The notes: a model not told the origin generated them from the sequence alone. 64,000 nt of DNA from Synaphobranchus kaupii (GCA_029718625.1 CM056387.1:34374706-34438705); one strand, 5' to 3'; numbered from the stretch's first letter, positions 32,912 to 46,934 are shown. Program-made: numbers and translations.

Positions 32912-33671
32912 GATACTTAAAAACACAGGTCTGCAATCCAACACAACGCATTTTAATGCGAAACGATTATTTGAATGTCTGATCCAAATAGGACCATTTT
33001 ATTAATATCAGCATGGCAACGAATTTAACACTAGGCTACAAGACAACTTCAAACAAGCAACTTCAGTTTCTAATAGCCCGCTTCCACTTCCGGAAACGGA
33101 CAGTGTCGGGTATTGAAAACGCGCGATTCTAAAACTACACTTATCTAAATATTGAAACCTTCATATAGAGTTAATAACATTTATTTCCTCGTTATGTACG
33201 AAGAATCCAAACAACAGACTGCCACTAATCATTTTGAATGCATCCGGCCGAACGATTTTAAGTTACAACTTTTATCTTTTTAACTAGCTGACAGGACCTG
33301 AAGTTTATGCTCGCAAGTTACAGTTTCAATGCCTAAAAGGGTCTGTCTTTTTGGCGTTATCGTTTATGTACATTCTGTGTCGCATTATTTCTTAGCTGAC
33401 GTCTTTGCCAGAAAGCTTCAGATATTTAAAGCTCCCAAAAGTATAATTTGACTTTATAGAAAAGGAAACACTTTACAAAAGCAAATGGAAACGCCATATC
33501 TCGCGACACAATCCCGTTGCAACCATGGAAACGATAGGACGCTGAGCTGTCTTGCCCGGCTGCAGAAACCTGTGTTACCAGTTAACCATAAACTTGCACA
33601 TTTCGATAACCATTTAGCTAGCTAGCTATCACAGGGATAAGTTATCCGGCGCTCAACTTCTCATCGCAGTC
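32912..33671. promoter_or_regulatory. Shared bidirectional promoter of tedc2 and cfap70
   Basis: The two start codons are 760 bp apart and point away from each other. The interval holds X-box-like half sites: GGCAAC at 33015-33020, and GCAACCATGGAAAC at 33519-33532, which on the opposite strand reads GTTTCCATGGTTGC. RFX factors bind GTTGCCATGGCAAC-type boxes in ciliary gene promoters; both sites here are imperfect. No TATA box was seen. Head-to-head centriole and cilium genes would fit co-regulation, which is inferred. Confidence 0.55.
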
Positions 33672-36600
33672 ATGGAACAGGATCAAGCAACAGCAGCAGA
33701 CAAGACTGTGCCTGTGCAAATAACTGTTCTAAGTGGAAACAACTTGGTGAGCGTGTTGGCATTCTAGCTTTATAATATTTGCGGTCTGATGTAATGTATC
33801 TAGCTATAGCTAACCAAACGTCAGAGTGGTTCTAACATTAACATTATGTAGCTGCCTAGCTAACACCAGCAGTTCATAATATTCATTACGCATTGCATTA
33901 TCTTATTGCTGTTGTCAGTCAAAAGAGACCTGGGGGGTATACGACAAAGCAGGATTACTTAGCTGGATAACTGCACTGACTAAAACCGGGAACAGCTCTT
34001 TTTACTTAAGTCCGTGTTCCACATTCGGGTTGGATCCGGGTTTTACTTGGTGCAGTTATCCAGCTAACGAAGTAATCCGGCTTCGTAGTATACCCCCCTG
34101 CTGTCTGACTATGGTGTATGAATGTGTGTCTGTGTCTTTCAGTATTCGTACCATAATGCTTTATTTCAGTTTGATAGATGAAGAAATTTTGCGAAGAAGA
34201 TTATTGTTCATTTACACTGAAATAATATTGGCAAATAAATATTTGTACACTCATAAATATTCTGTCACAGAAGGGCGGTAAGGGTAAACCCTTCCTCAGT
34301 ATCGTGAGGGCTGAGTTCAGCGGCGCAGTGCTGGGGGACTCACAGAAGATGGAGACCTTTCCTGACCAGAGTGTGGAGTATAACTTCACCTGCGGCCTCA
34401 ACTGTGGGAATGCAGCTAATAGCCTGGACGACCTAGCGCACAGACCACTTATCTGTGAGTACATAGGCCACCGTGCTCTCACTTTGAGGTTTCTGCTCAA
34501 TAGAACAAAAACACGGTGGAGTTAATGAATCGATGAAATTAGAGTGACAAATTTGGAATAACATTAGAAAGCATGCTGGTGTGGAAGCATATGTGCGTGT
34601 GTATGTGTGTTGTATGAGCAAACATGCTGTGCATTTTAATTGTATATGTGTATGTACAGGTATGTGCGGTGTATGTATCTGTACGCGTGCAAGTACGTAT
34701 ACGTGTGTTTGTGTGTGTGCAAACAACTTTAACTTGCACATGACTCCTCCTGTGCCAATCTGCAGTGACGGTGATGGAGATTCTGTCCAAAGAGAAGAAG
34801 CAGAAAGAGGAGAAGACTGTAGTCCTGGGCCAGGCTGCCCTGGACCTGCTGCCTCTTCTACAGGGTAAGAGCTAGGCCAGGCTCACTGAATCCACCAGCA
34901 CAAACACAGTACAAGTCATATGTATACCAGACAAACAACATAATATTAGTTAAATCCAGCAGCCGCTTAATCTGGAAAAAAAGAAAAAACATCTCCAGAG
35001 CAGTACTGTAGGTTGGAACTGTATGTCAGCAGACAAAATTGTTGGTCGTTTTGGTTTAACTTAGTTCTGTTTCTGAATCCTGGCGTCCTGAAGGTCAGTG
35101 CACCTCTACCTGCGTGGCTCTTCTGCACCTGACCCCCGATTCACCTGGAGAGGCTCTCTCAGAGAGCAGCAACCAGGTGAGTGCTGGCAGTCCCCTCTCG
35201 CCCTCATATTCATGATATGTGTGTGTTTGTGTATGTGTTCATGTGAGTGTGTATGTGTGTTTGTGTGTGTGTTCATCAGAGGTGTAAAATCCAGGTTCTG
35301 AAAGTAAAAAGTACAGCCCCATTCCCTCAGCAGCCCTCCGCCGTGTTCCTCAGTCAAATCAGGTAAGACAATACCCAAAAGCGATAGCTATCGTCTGGAA
35401 CATAAGATACAGCGGACGGCAATCAGATCCACGGCAGCACGCGAAAATTAATTTCTCCGCCTGACTGCACCTATTCTGGCAGTGCGAGTATTTTGTTTCA
35501 ATCACCTGTATTTGTTAATTAGCACAATTCTTCAGCCAGGTGGTAGAACTAATTAGTGAAATCAGCTGGCTGAGTTCATGGGTGGAAGAAACACGTGGCA
35601 GGACTTTTACATCTGGATTTTACACCTCTGGTGTTCATATGAGTGTGTATGTGTGTTTTTTTTGTGTGCATGCCTGTGTGGTGCATGTGTCTGTGTGCGA
35701 ATGTGAATTTGTGTGTGATGCATGTGTGGGTGTGCGTGTCTGTGTGTTTGTGTGTGCTGAAGTGAATCTGTGCATGTGTTCACGTGAGTACCTGTGCATG
35801 TGTAGTTTGCACGTGTGTGAGTGTGTGCACGTATGTGTGGTCTGTGTGTGTGTGTGCGGGCAGTTGGATAATGACGCAGCCATGCTGCACCATGCTGGGC
35901 CATGTGGAGCCATGCTGGGCCTTGCTGGAGATGAACGAGATGTTTTCTCATCTTCCTCCTGGTTCACAGCCCACCCTGGACGTGACCATCTGCATCTCCG
36001 AGCCTCTGCTCCCGGATGTCCAGCTCGGCCAATCAAATCTGCTCAGGGTTGCTGTGGAAACAGCATATTCAGTCCCAGAAGCCTGGAACACCGGTACTGG
36101 ACCCCCCTTCAACTACATCGCCGCCCTCCAGGTGCCCCTGTCTGCTGAGGTGAGAGAGAGAGAGAGAGAAAGTGGTCTTCTATCTTTGTCACCTAATGTG
36201 ATAAAAGCATCTGAGTCTGAATCTTTTCACGCAACAGCGAGAATGGGCCATACGCCCAGCGATTAGGCCCCTGTGTGTCTCTCAGTGCAGCACAAGTACA
36301 AGTTACACGCCGTGACAGTTTCTCCTTCTCCCTCCCGCAGAAGGAGCAGACGCTGACGTTCGCCAACGGAGTGCTGAAAGCCGGCGGGGGAGAGAGAGCC
36401 CCTCTCCAGGCCCAAAAAGTGGCCCCTGGGGACCCTGCTTGCCCCCGGGGCCCAGTTCATTCCAGGAACCTCCATAGATATACAGCCAATCGAGACGGAG
36501 GATGGAGACCTGACTGGTGTGGAGGTATTGCTAGGGATGCTTATTGCGCTGCTCTGACCGGACTCAAAATCTCAATGTTTTGATCACTTACTTATTTATT

Positions 36601-39600
36601 TGTATTTACTTATATTTATTTAATGTGTAATTAATATGTAATTATGTGCTCATCATAAATATAGTAAATTACCTTACCTACCTTTTTTGAAGAAGGTACT
36701 GAATCTGGTAAATATCCAGCTGTGTAAATGGATTGTATGTACAAAGAATGGAATAGCTGATAGGTCATCCCCTCATTACATTTCTGTTATTTCTATCTTA
36801 ACTGTTACAACGGGATGTACTCTCCCTCTGTAGCCGGGTTCCTCCTGAGAATTCCCATTAGGGAGTTTTTTTCGCCACCGTTTGAGTGTTTTCTTCCAAC
36901 TGGGTTTTTTTTTTTTTACGTCAATTGCTTTGTTTTCGGAAGTTCAGGCCTCATTTTTGCCAAATTGTCTTTTGTATTTCCACTGTAAAGCGTCTTTATG
37001 ACAGTGACTCTGTAAAAAAGCGCTTTACAAATAAAATTGAATTGAATTGAATCTGTGAATGTCTCTCTGGATACGAGCGTCTGCTAAATGCCTAAAACGT
37101 AAACATGTAGATGTAAATGAATAATGAATGACGATGTGTGTGGCGTGATGGCGTGCTGACGTCATGTGTGTGTCTGTCCCCAGGACAGGGAGTTCCGTGA
37201 AGAGGCAGAGACGGACAGGAAGAGGGTGAGCTGGGACACCGAGAGGCGCTGTTTTTTGGATCCTGGGGCTGTGGCCAGGTGAGGCCTACCAGGAGGCATT
37301 TTCTAGGGTATTTTGTTGTTTGCAATCCCAGAAGCCCCAGAGATTTGAAACATCATATTCTACACCCCCCCCCCCCCCCCCCCCCACACCCCACACCCCC
37401 ACCCTCAGTCTGACCCAGCAGATTGAGGACTGTCGCCTGTGGCCAGTAGAGGTGATGAGGTCAGCGCAGGGCGGAGTCACAAAAGGAGGGAAAGCTGGGA
37501 AAGAGAAGGCGGTGAGTCCTCCCGGCCGCTAGAGGAGGGAACTTGGCCAGAGCTTCTGTCTTTCGTTTACCACGGGGGAGTCTGTCCATCCAGGCCCCTT
37601 CACCGTTAAACGTTTGCCATTCGCCATCCTCTCTCCTATTCCTTGGCTTGAGATGGTGAGGGGAGAAGCCCTTTCTCTCTCAAAAACAGCGTGTGGAGAC
37701 CTTTTGAACTAATGCCAGCTTCAGATCATGTAAATAAATGAAAACATATAGCACACATTCCATTCTATTGTCTTAAGACATGCTGGTACAGTTTTCACCT
37801 TTGTGTTTGACTGTGCCAATCAGTTAATTGGCTGGCAAAGATTCTTCATTAGACATTATTAACTCCTTCAGTTTCTTAGCAGCTAACATCTGATTAGCAC
37901 ATCGGCTTGAACAGTGAACAGTGAAGTTTTATTATACTCTGAATGTTGCAGTGCTCATAAGAACATGAATTTTCTACAGGTGGTGATGTCAACCCCCACA
38001 CGTTAGTACAACAGTATGATTGGTTGTTTTGTTAGGACAATAGTAGAATTGGTTTAAGGACCTATGCTGTTATCTGTTACACGTATGCACCAAAATGCGT
38101 CTTTTCTTACTCAAATAATGTTTATCTTATTTCCTACGGTGATGGTCTAAAACCGTTCCTGGACTCCTCTCCTGGAGTTGAGAGAATGAAACGTCCTCTT
38201 GCGTGTTTTCGTGATTGTGGTTGGGGGGGGTGCGGGGCAGGGAGAAGAGGAGGTGCCGATCTCGTTCCACGGCGTGGCCTACGTGGACCTCGCCCCGCTG
38301 CTCTACCCCGGGGCCAAACGCATTCGGGGAGCGTACCCCCTGTCGCCCTTCTACGAGTCCGACCTGGAGGCCAAGGTGAGAGAGTGTGGGGGTGGGCCGG
38401 GGTTTGGGTGGAGAGCTGCCGGCGGCCGTAGCTTTGCATCATAACTCTCCAGCAGAGTTGCTTCGCTGCGGGAGGGGTGGATGTGTTGCTGTGTGCTGAT
38501 AGAGACAGTGATGGGGAAGCAAGCCACCTCTGCTTTTAGAAGACCAAGCAAGAGAAAGAAAGGAAGTCAGCATCGCACTGCCAGAATAGGTGCAGTCAGG
38601 CGGAGAAATGAATTTTCGCGTGCTGCCGTGGATCTGATTGCCGTCCGCTGTATCTTATGTTCCAGACGATAGCTATCGCTTTTGGGTATTGTTTTACCTG
38701 ATTTGACTGAGGAACACGGCGGAGGGCTGCTGAGGGAATGGGGCTGAAGTTTATGCTTTCGGGGTTGAAAAGGCAGTCTTTCACTTGTGTTCCCGTGTTG
38801 TGAATAAGGATATTGAAGTACTGCGTTTGCTGCAGTGATTTGTTTGATGTTCACATAATGTCATAGGCTATGATATTCAAAGCAGGGACTAGGAGCCCCT
38901 CTCCTTTACCCATTTTATGGTAATGTTAAATTCATGTTCCATTCTTTTTATGGTAATGTTAAATTCATGTTCCATTCTTTTTATGGTAATGTTAAATTAA
39001 TGTTCCATTCTTTTTATGGTGACGTTAAACTCCTGTTTCATTGTTTTTATGGTAATGTTAAATTCCTGTTCCATTGTTGTTATGGTAATGTTAAATTAAT
39101 GTTCCATTGTTTTTATGGTAATGTTAAACTCATGTTCCATTGTTTTTATGGTAATGTTAAACTCATGTCCCATTGTTTTTATGGTAATGTTAAAGTCCTG
39201 TTCCATTGTTTTTATGGTAATGTTCAACTTCTGTTCCATTGTTTTTATGGTAATGTTAAACTCCTGTTCCATTGTTTTTATGGTAATGTTAAAGTCCTGT
39301 TCCATTGTTTTTATGGTAATGTTCAACTTCTGTTCCATTGTTTTTATGGTAATGTTAAACTCCTGTTCCATTGTTTTTATGGTAATGTTAAAGTCCTGTT
39401 CCATTGTTTTTATGGTAATGTAAACTCCTGTTCCATTGTTTTTATGGCAATGTTAAACTCCGGTCCCATTGTTTTTATGATAATGTTAAACTTCTGTTCC
39501 ATTGTTTTTATGGTAATGTTAAACTCAAGTTTCTTTTTTTTTTCTGGTAATGTTAGACTCTTGTTCCATTTGTTGTCATGGTGATGATGCTAAACCCCAT

Positions 39601-41059
39601 GTTAAACTCCTGCTTCAGACTAAGCGGACCGGCAGCATCCTGCGGGACATTGTGCGGGTGGCGGCGGTTCATCCCAAGGGCCGCATCTCTTCTGCCCAGA
39701 GCTCGGCCCAGTTGAAGGCAGTGGCCCCCAAGATCCCAGAGGCACAAAAGGGCGCGAAAGAGCCAAAGGAACAGCCCAAAAAAGTGAGTGGGCCTGTTGC
39801 CTCGAAACCTACGGTGTAGGTGATGGGTGGTATTTATAACTAAAAGGTAAGTTAAGGCTCCTGGTCATCTCCCTACAGTCTGTTCTTCTGCTGTCCTGTA
39901 TGTTAAACTTCTGTTCATAACTTCAACCCTGTTAGAGGTGAATTTCGCACTGGAATGAGAGCTTGCCAGTACGTGCAATAGAGATCCTTCTGGTATTTAA
40001 GTGCAGGATGAACACAGTGCTGGATGCTCTCATAGACAGCAGGTAAGTGATGGGCCTAGATGGGTTGGATGGCCTATTCTCATCAGCATATATTCATGAT
40101 CTCAACTAGTTTGCTTTGTACAGTGATGTGTCCTGAAAGGCAAAACACTATAAAAAAAACAAAAAAAAAACACACAAACAGACTAGAGATGGAAGACAGA
40201 TATTGGGAGTTTCTGATCACCCCCCCTCTCCCCCGTTCCTTGCTAGTTTACACGGGAAACAAGCTTTCACCCTAAATCCCATCTGATCCCCCCCGCCCCC
40301 CCCGGAGGCCCTTGGAACAGCCGCAGCGGGCCGCTTCCCAAAGCAATTAGCTGTAATTGCGGTGAATTGCCTGCTTCATTACCGGCGGTGAATCATGGCT
40401 TCGCCTTCTCTGGCCTTCACAGGCGGGAGTGGGAGGAGGGCGGGGAGGACACGGCAAACATCTGCGGTTACCGCCGGCAACTAAACCGACAAATGCCAAA
40501 AACCGACTTAATTCCACCTTAACTCCAATGCCAAAATGTTCCCTAAAACCGCCCCCTTTCCACCCCCCAAAAAAAGGCCCAAAAAAAAACCATTAACAAG
40601 ATAATGAAGCCATGACATCACCGGAGGCCTGTCCACCACATAGATCCAGCTCTGTTTCTGCGACGTCCAAGAATATAGCTTCTACTTTAACTCCCAGTGC
40701 AGCTTTATTTCCTCATTGTCACCATTTGTTTTGTCCGGTTTTGTATGTGGAAAAAGCACAGGCGGTGATTTGGCCTGCTGGTTTAACCGCACTGTGTCTC
40801 TGCAGTCCGTGACCCAGGGAAAGGCCTTACCCGCTGACCCTGCCACAGAGGTGGATGCTCCAGGGAATGTCGAAGGACAGGTGGGTCGGGCCTGGATAAG
40901 AGGTTCAGAAAACTTTCTTTTGCATGTGTGTGTGCGTTTTCACTGTGCGTGTGCGTATGTGCGCGTGCACGCCTGTGTGTTTGTGTGTGTGTGTGTGTGT
41001 GTGTTTGTGTGTGTGTTTGTTTGTGTGTGTGTGCGCGTGTGTGTGTGTGCGTGTGTGCG

Positions 41060-41107
<48 letters not shown>

Positions 41108-42675
41108 TGTGTGTGTGTGTGCGCACGTGTGTATGTGTGTGTGTGTGTGTGTGCGCGTGTGTGCGCACGTGTGTATCCACGTGTTCTTGCATCCCTCACC
41201 ACAGACAGACCACCTCAATACTGCTGTTCCCAACTGATGAAGCTTTCCAAAAACTTTCATATACTACTAAAAACCAAAAGGGACACACACACACGCACAC
41301 ACACACACATGCACTTACGTACAATCAACACAAGCCAACCAGCTTGTTTGCAGACTGAAGCAGAACCCAAAGGAGCAGCTACTCATCTCATTCCACAGGG
41401 TTGGTAAAAGGAGGATAAATGCGCTCGGTCGGTCGATATCAAACCACAGACAACACGCAGAGGTTCATACCTGTGCCCCTGTGCTGCTCATACAGGTGTT
41501 GAGTGGAGCCCTTAACCCTTTAATGGCCGCTCAACCGTTTGGTAGAGCACGTTTTGAGTCTTGAAATCTTGTTGAAAAATATGTTTGGACTTAACTCCAC
41601 CTGATTGAGCCATCTGTATCGGCGTGCGTGGTAGAGCCATCTCTATCGGTGTACGTGGTAGAGCCATCTCTATCGGTGTACGTGGTAGAGCCATCTCTAT
41701 CGGCGTGCGTGGTAGAGATGGCTCAATCAGGTGGAGTTAAGTAGAACATATTTTTCAACAAGATATCAAGACACAAAAGAGTGCTCCACTAAACGGTTGA
41801 GCTGCCATTAAAGGGTTAAGCGAAGGCGCTGAGCGTATCTGAACACAGGCCTGGTGATGTAACCCGCCCCTCTCTCTCTCTCCTCACTGTGCTAGATGTA
41901 CGCCGAGGCCAGGACATACATTGTGCTTGAAATCTCCCTGGAAAAGCCGCTGGTGCCAAAGAGATCTCCGGAGGAGCTGGCCAGGAGGTACGATTCAATT
42001 ACACAGAATCTCTGGCGTAACAGAACATATCAAGGCCAGATCAATTCATGTTTTTTATTGTTTTTTTTAAAGGGTGATGGAGCTGATTCCCCCCAGGCCT
42101 CCCCTGCCCCGCCTACCTGTTGGAGCAGAGAGGGTAAAGTTCACACACACACACACGGACATGCACAAACTTGTTCGCACTGAACAATCTCCTGCCTTGA
42201 TCAGATAATGATACTCAGCACACTCAACTACATTTGTGCCATCTTCAGGTTACGTATTAGAACTGCCTGTCTTAATTGTACAAACTGTAACCAACAGAGG
42301 ACTCCAGAATCTAGAATCAGAGCCGCAACAAAATAGCCAGGAAGTAGAAGGGGTCTCACCATAGATATAGAACCATAGATATGACATATCGCGTAATGTA
42401 ATAGTAATTTGTAATTCTGAAATGGAACAATTTGGCAGCCATCTTAGCTGGGTACAGCTGTAATAGGAACCTATGGCAAAGTGTCATGTACTTTCTAACC
42501 CATTGTGATGTCATAATCAGGTCTCAGAAGCCAGACAGCTGATGATTGGCTCATAGATATAAAACCATGGTTACTGGCCACCATCTTACCTGAGTATGGT
42601 CTCAAAAATTGTGCCACTAACTATGATATATGTCACATCGATGGTTCTATATTTATGGTTGCCACCACCCCCATC

Positions 42676-42715
<40 letters not shown>

Positions 42716-45700
42716 CGTGTGCGTGTGCGTGTGTATCAGGCAGTCCAGGAGTATCAGTCCCAGGTGGCAAACGTAGTGGGCCAGGTTCTGGAGCAGTACC
42801 AGCAGCTGTTCGGAGCCGCCATGGTCCCGGGAGCCCCGCCCCTCGATTCCGCCTCCCAAGAGCAGCGCAAGTCCCAGCTACTGGCAGAGCTCAACTACTC
42901 TGGGCGGTACTTCGCCTTCAAGGAGCAGATGAAGGTGAGAGGGCGGGGCTGGCCCATGGAAAAAAAACATACACTTTACTCAGGAGCTTCTTTTGTGATA
43001 TTACACTTTTTATTGGTTATGACACTTGTGCATAAGTGGACGGACCGTTGGACCTTAGCGTCAGTGACACTAACGGGACGGTCCGTTGAGCCGCCTGTTT
43101 TCCAGAAAAAATGTCCCCCATTGGCTTTTCCAGCCTAGGACTCACACACAGGTTGGTATACATGCCGTAATTTCTGACTGGCTAGATGGATATATACAGT
43201 ATACTCCAGGTGTTTTATCCAGGTTCCAGCATTTATCTGGAATTGGTTTAACCAACCCCAGCTTTTTAAAGTGCCATTTATTTGTGTGTGTGTCGAAAGC
43301 AGAAGTGTGTAATATGAATGTGCATGCTCTCCATACCCGTTTGCGGTACTCGTGCGGTCGTTTTGCGGTCACCGTGTGGTCAGCGTGTGGTCTTTGTACG
43401 GTCAGTGTATGGTTTTGTGTGTGTGGTCTCTCTCTATCCGCTTACGGTCAATCCCTCCCTCTGAAATATGATGGCGATGGCCCTGCGGCACGGTCACCCC
43501 CCCAGCACTCTGTGGTCCGGATCGTGCGTGAGAAGATGCTGCGGACAGAGGTCTTCTCCGACCAGGAGCAGCTTCAGGCGTTCCTGAGCCAGCTCTACGT
43601 CTTTCTGGTGGACGAGATGCACGTCGCCCTCAACAAGGTGTCCGCCTGAACCCCCCCTGGATGCTCTCCCCCTCCCTGATTGGAGATCAGCTGCTGATGG
43701 GCTTGTGGGATAGGTCGCTGATTCAATAGACAAACCAGATTGTTGGTTCAGTTGCAATTTCAAGTGAAATGCTCTGATTTCAAGAGGCAAGGCCCAGGAA
43801 GATTACTAGTAGCAAATACATTTTTGGTCTTTCAGCATGTCTCTTTATGAATATTCATAAACTCTTAACATATGGATGGAAACTCCTGCTATCCCTCAGA
43901 ATCTTAGAGAGAAAGGAAGGAAATAGAGGTGCAGAAAGGAACGCAGGAGTTGACCATCTTGGTTGCCACAGAACAGCTGTGGCTGGGTGTTTGGCTTGTG
44001 TGCGTTGCCTAGGAGACCAGTCTCAGAGCACGTCCAGCTTTTGGGGTATTGCAGACTTCACCTCTAAAAAGCACTATCCTTAATTAGGTACTGACATAAT
44101 CGCATAACAGAATGAGCCACTCTTAAGCCAAGGCTCACTTTGCTGACGCTAACGCTTAACCTACTCCCCCCTTCCCTCTCTCCCTCATCTCATCTCCCCC
44201 CCCCCCCATACAGACACTTTCACCCGATGCGCAGGAGACGCTGCAGCGCCCCCTACTGGACAGCGCTCAGCTCAGGCACTTTGCCAGGGAGGCCCAGCTG
44301 AATGAGGACTATCCCCTGGCTGAGCAGTACTACCAGGAGGTATCGGACGCCCCCCCCCCCCCCCCTCGCGTTATCACAGTGTCCCCAAACAGCAGCCGCA
44401 GCTCTCAGAATCCCCAAAGAGCACAGGTTCCCCGTTAAACTCGCGTAAAACCTCCTCTTCGGCCTTGTGAGGACGGTGACTCTCTTGTGATAAACGTGCA
44501 CTAATGAACAGGACCCTAAATGTCCACATAATTCAGCAGAGGAACAGTTAAGCCTTCAAATAAACTACGCTGTCATGGGGAAAATCTCTTGTTCCACCGG
44601 CATTCCTTAAGTGGCAAATGGAAGAAACCTTAGCAGTAAAAACAGAAATGACCATTGAAAAGCAGAGAAAGAATGAGTAAAAACATACACATCTTGTCGC
44701 ACAAAAATATAAACAATGGATTAGAATTAGAATTCAATAGCAAGGACATTCTTGCCTTTAAGAAGGTTGTGAGGGAACATTCAAATTCACCAAAATAGAT
44801 GTTTGTCAGTTATGGAGGCAGTCCATTCCAATCACGGTGGCTTAAAGCAAAAGGTGTTTTTTCCCCCCTGAAGATATTCTGCACCCGTGGGCCCAGAAAA
44901 TAGGTGTGATTCGATTGTGCTACTGAATGCACATTCATGCTTTGCTAAAAATATTTTTAGACGGGGCTGCTGCATAGACAGACCTTGGATGTGAAACCAT
45001 GGAAACAGCACCTCCTTGTTGGTTTTTTTGTGTCTCCTTTCAGAGGCTGGCTCTGGATCGTCAGGACCCCGGGCACTGGTTCGATTTCGGTGCTTTCCAC
45101 ATGCTGACGGGAGACCACGTGAAGGCACAGGAGTGCTTCCAGCAGGCTGTCTCCGTAGACCAGTCTCACCTGTCCAGGTGAGGGAAAGATGGCCGTATGG
45201 CGCAGTGGGTAAGGCACTGGGTTCAGTATAAAATGAATTGTCCGTGAAAACAGAATCTGTGTAAGTTGCTCTGCATAAGAGCCCCTGCTTAGAGAATGAA
45301 TTGTATTATAATTATGGATGGGCACAACTAATGAACTTGCCAAGTAACTGTTGGATTACCCAGTACTTGACTATTAAAATACTGACTCACTATCCTGAAT
45401 TTGCATATTTCTCTGCTGTAGCCTCAAAGTGAGGACATTACATTACATTCATTTAGCAGATGCTTTTATCCAAAGCGACATACAATAAGTGCAATACCAC
45501 ATGTCATTGAAGCAACTACAGAACAGGTCAGACAAAGCACGTTTCTATCATGACGTAGCAGGTATCCATGGGGACTATGGTAAGCAATGGAGCTGTTGGT
45601 TATCGTTAGCTGTGGTGCAAATTAGTGTGTGGGTGAGAGGTAATGTACCAGTGATTGTGGTCTTGATGATTCTCCTTTTCAGTCCTATTTTTATTCCCTT

Positions 45701-46902
45701 CAGAATTGTGACCGGCTAATGTTAGCTTACAACTCCACCCAGTCTTCTTTGATTCGACAAGCTGTTTTTGTTCCCGTTACAGTAATCGTTTAGTAAAATT
45801 GTTAAAAAAAATGCCTGTCCTTAGAAATAATTGAGGGGGAAATGGTTAGAGGTTGCAGGAGAGGCATAGTACAGGGGGTTCAAAGAGGGAGGGCTCAGGC
45901 ACCGTAGTCACGCGGGGGTCCCCCATGTTCCCCCTGCAGCCTGCTGATGTGTGGGATCCTGGCGGAGACGGCGGGAAGATGTGAGGAGGCGGAGACTTTC
46001 TTGGAGCGGGCGACTTCCCTCGACCCCACCAACGTGGTAGCCTGGACCATTTTCGGTGAGATTGAGGGGGGCGTGGGTGTGGCAAAGGCGGCGGGGTGGG
46101 GGGGGGGGGGGCAGACTGCTGAGCTAAATGTTAACATTAATCAATATTTCAAGAAGCTAAAGCAAATCAGGACGTCGGAACCCTGAAAAGCCAGAGTTCT
46201 GGAACACCAGGGAGTCAGAGCCCTGAATTCCGGAACACCAGTGTCCTAGAGTTCTAGAAGGGGTTTTACAAAAGGCTGCGGCTCATTGAGGTCGAGGTTG
46301 AACCGAGACCGTTCTGCAGCAAGACAGTGACGTGTGTGGCGTCTGTGCGGTCAGGCCTGTACTACGAGAGCAGGGACGATGCCATCCACGCAGAAATGGC
46401 CTTCCTGGAGGCCCAGAAGCAGCTGAGGGCAGCCCTGGCTGGCGGCCCGCCGTCCGGGGGGCGGGAAGGGGCCGGGAGGCAGGCAGACGAGGTGCCGCGG
46501 CAGGACAGGGAGTCAGTTACCATCGACGGCCCCATCAACACTACAGGTGAAACAACTCAGAGTGTGGGGGAGGGGTTGCTTCTGCAGTGCTATGTTCTTA
46601 TTTACGGACGATGTCGTTTTTTGTCCTTGGTGGCTCAGATGTTGAGGAGGACGCACAGAGCTTGGGGAACAGGTCTCAGGACAGCCAAGAGGGCGGAGCA
46701 GGGGGAGACGGCAGGGACATTGACCCTGCTGTCACAAAACCCCCAGCAACCCCTCCCAGGCTCAGAACCACCATCTACATGGAGACTGTGCAGTTTCTGC
46801 TGCACAACAATGTCCCTCAGGTTAGCACTGTGAGCACACACACGCACACACACACACATACACACGCACGCACGCACGGACGCACACACACACACGCACG
46901 CA

Positions 46903-46934
<32 letters not shown>

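Noticed and set aside
38934..39584. 216-codon open frame with repeated [13 protein letters not shown] units
   Set aside because: It is the translation of the 32-bp minisatellite in cfap70 intron 9. The opposite strand and a second frame are open for the same reason, and there is no start context or domain.
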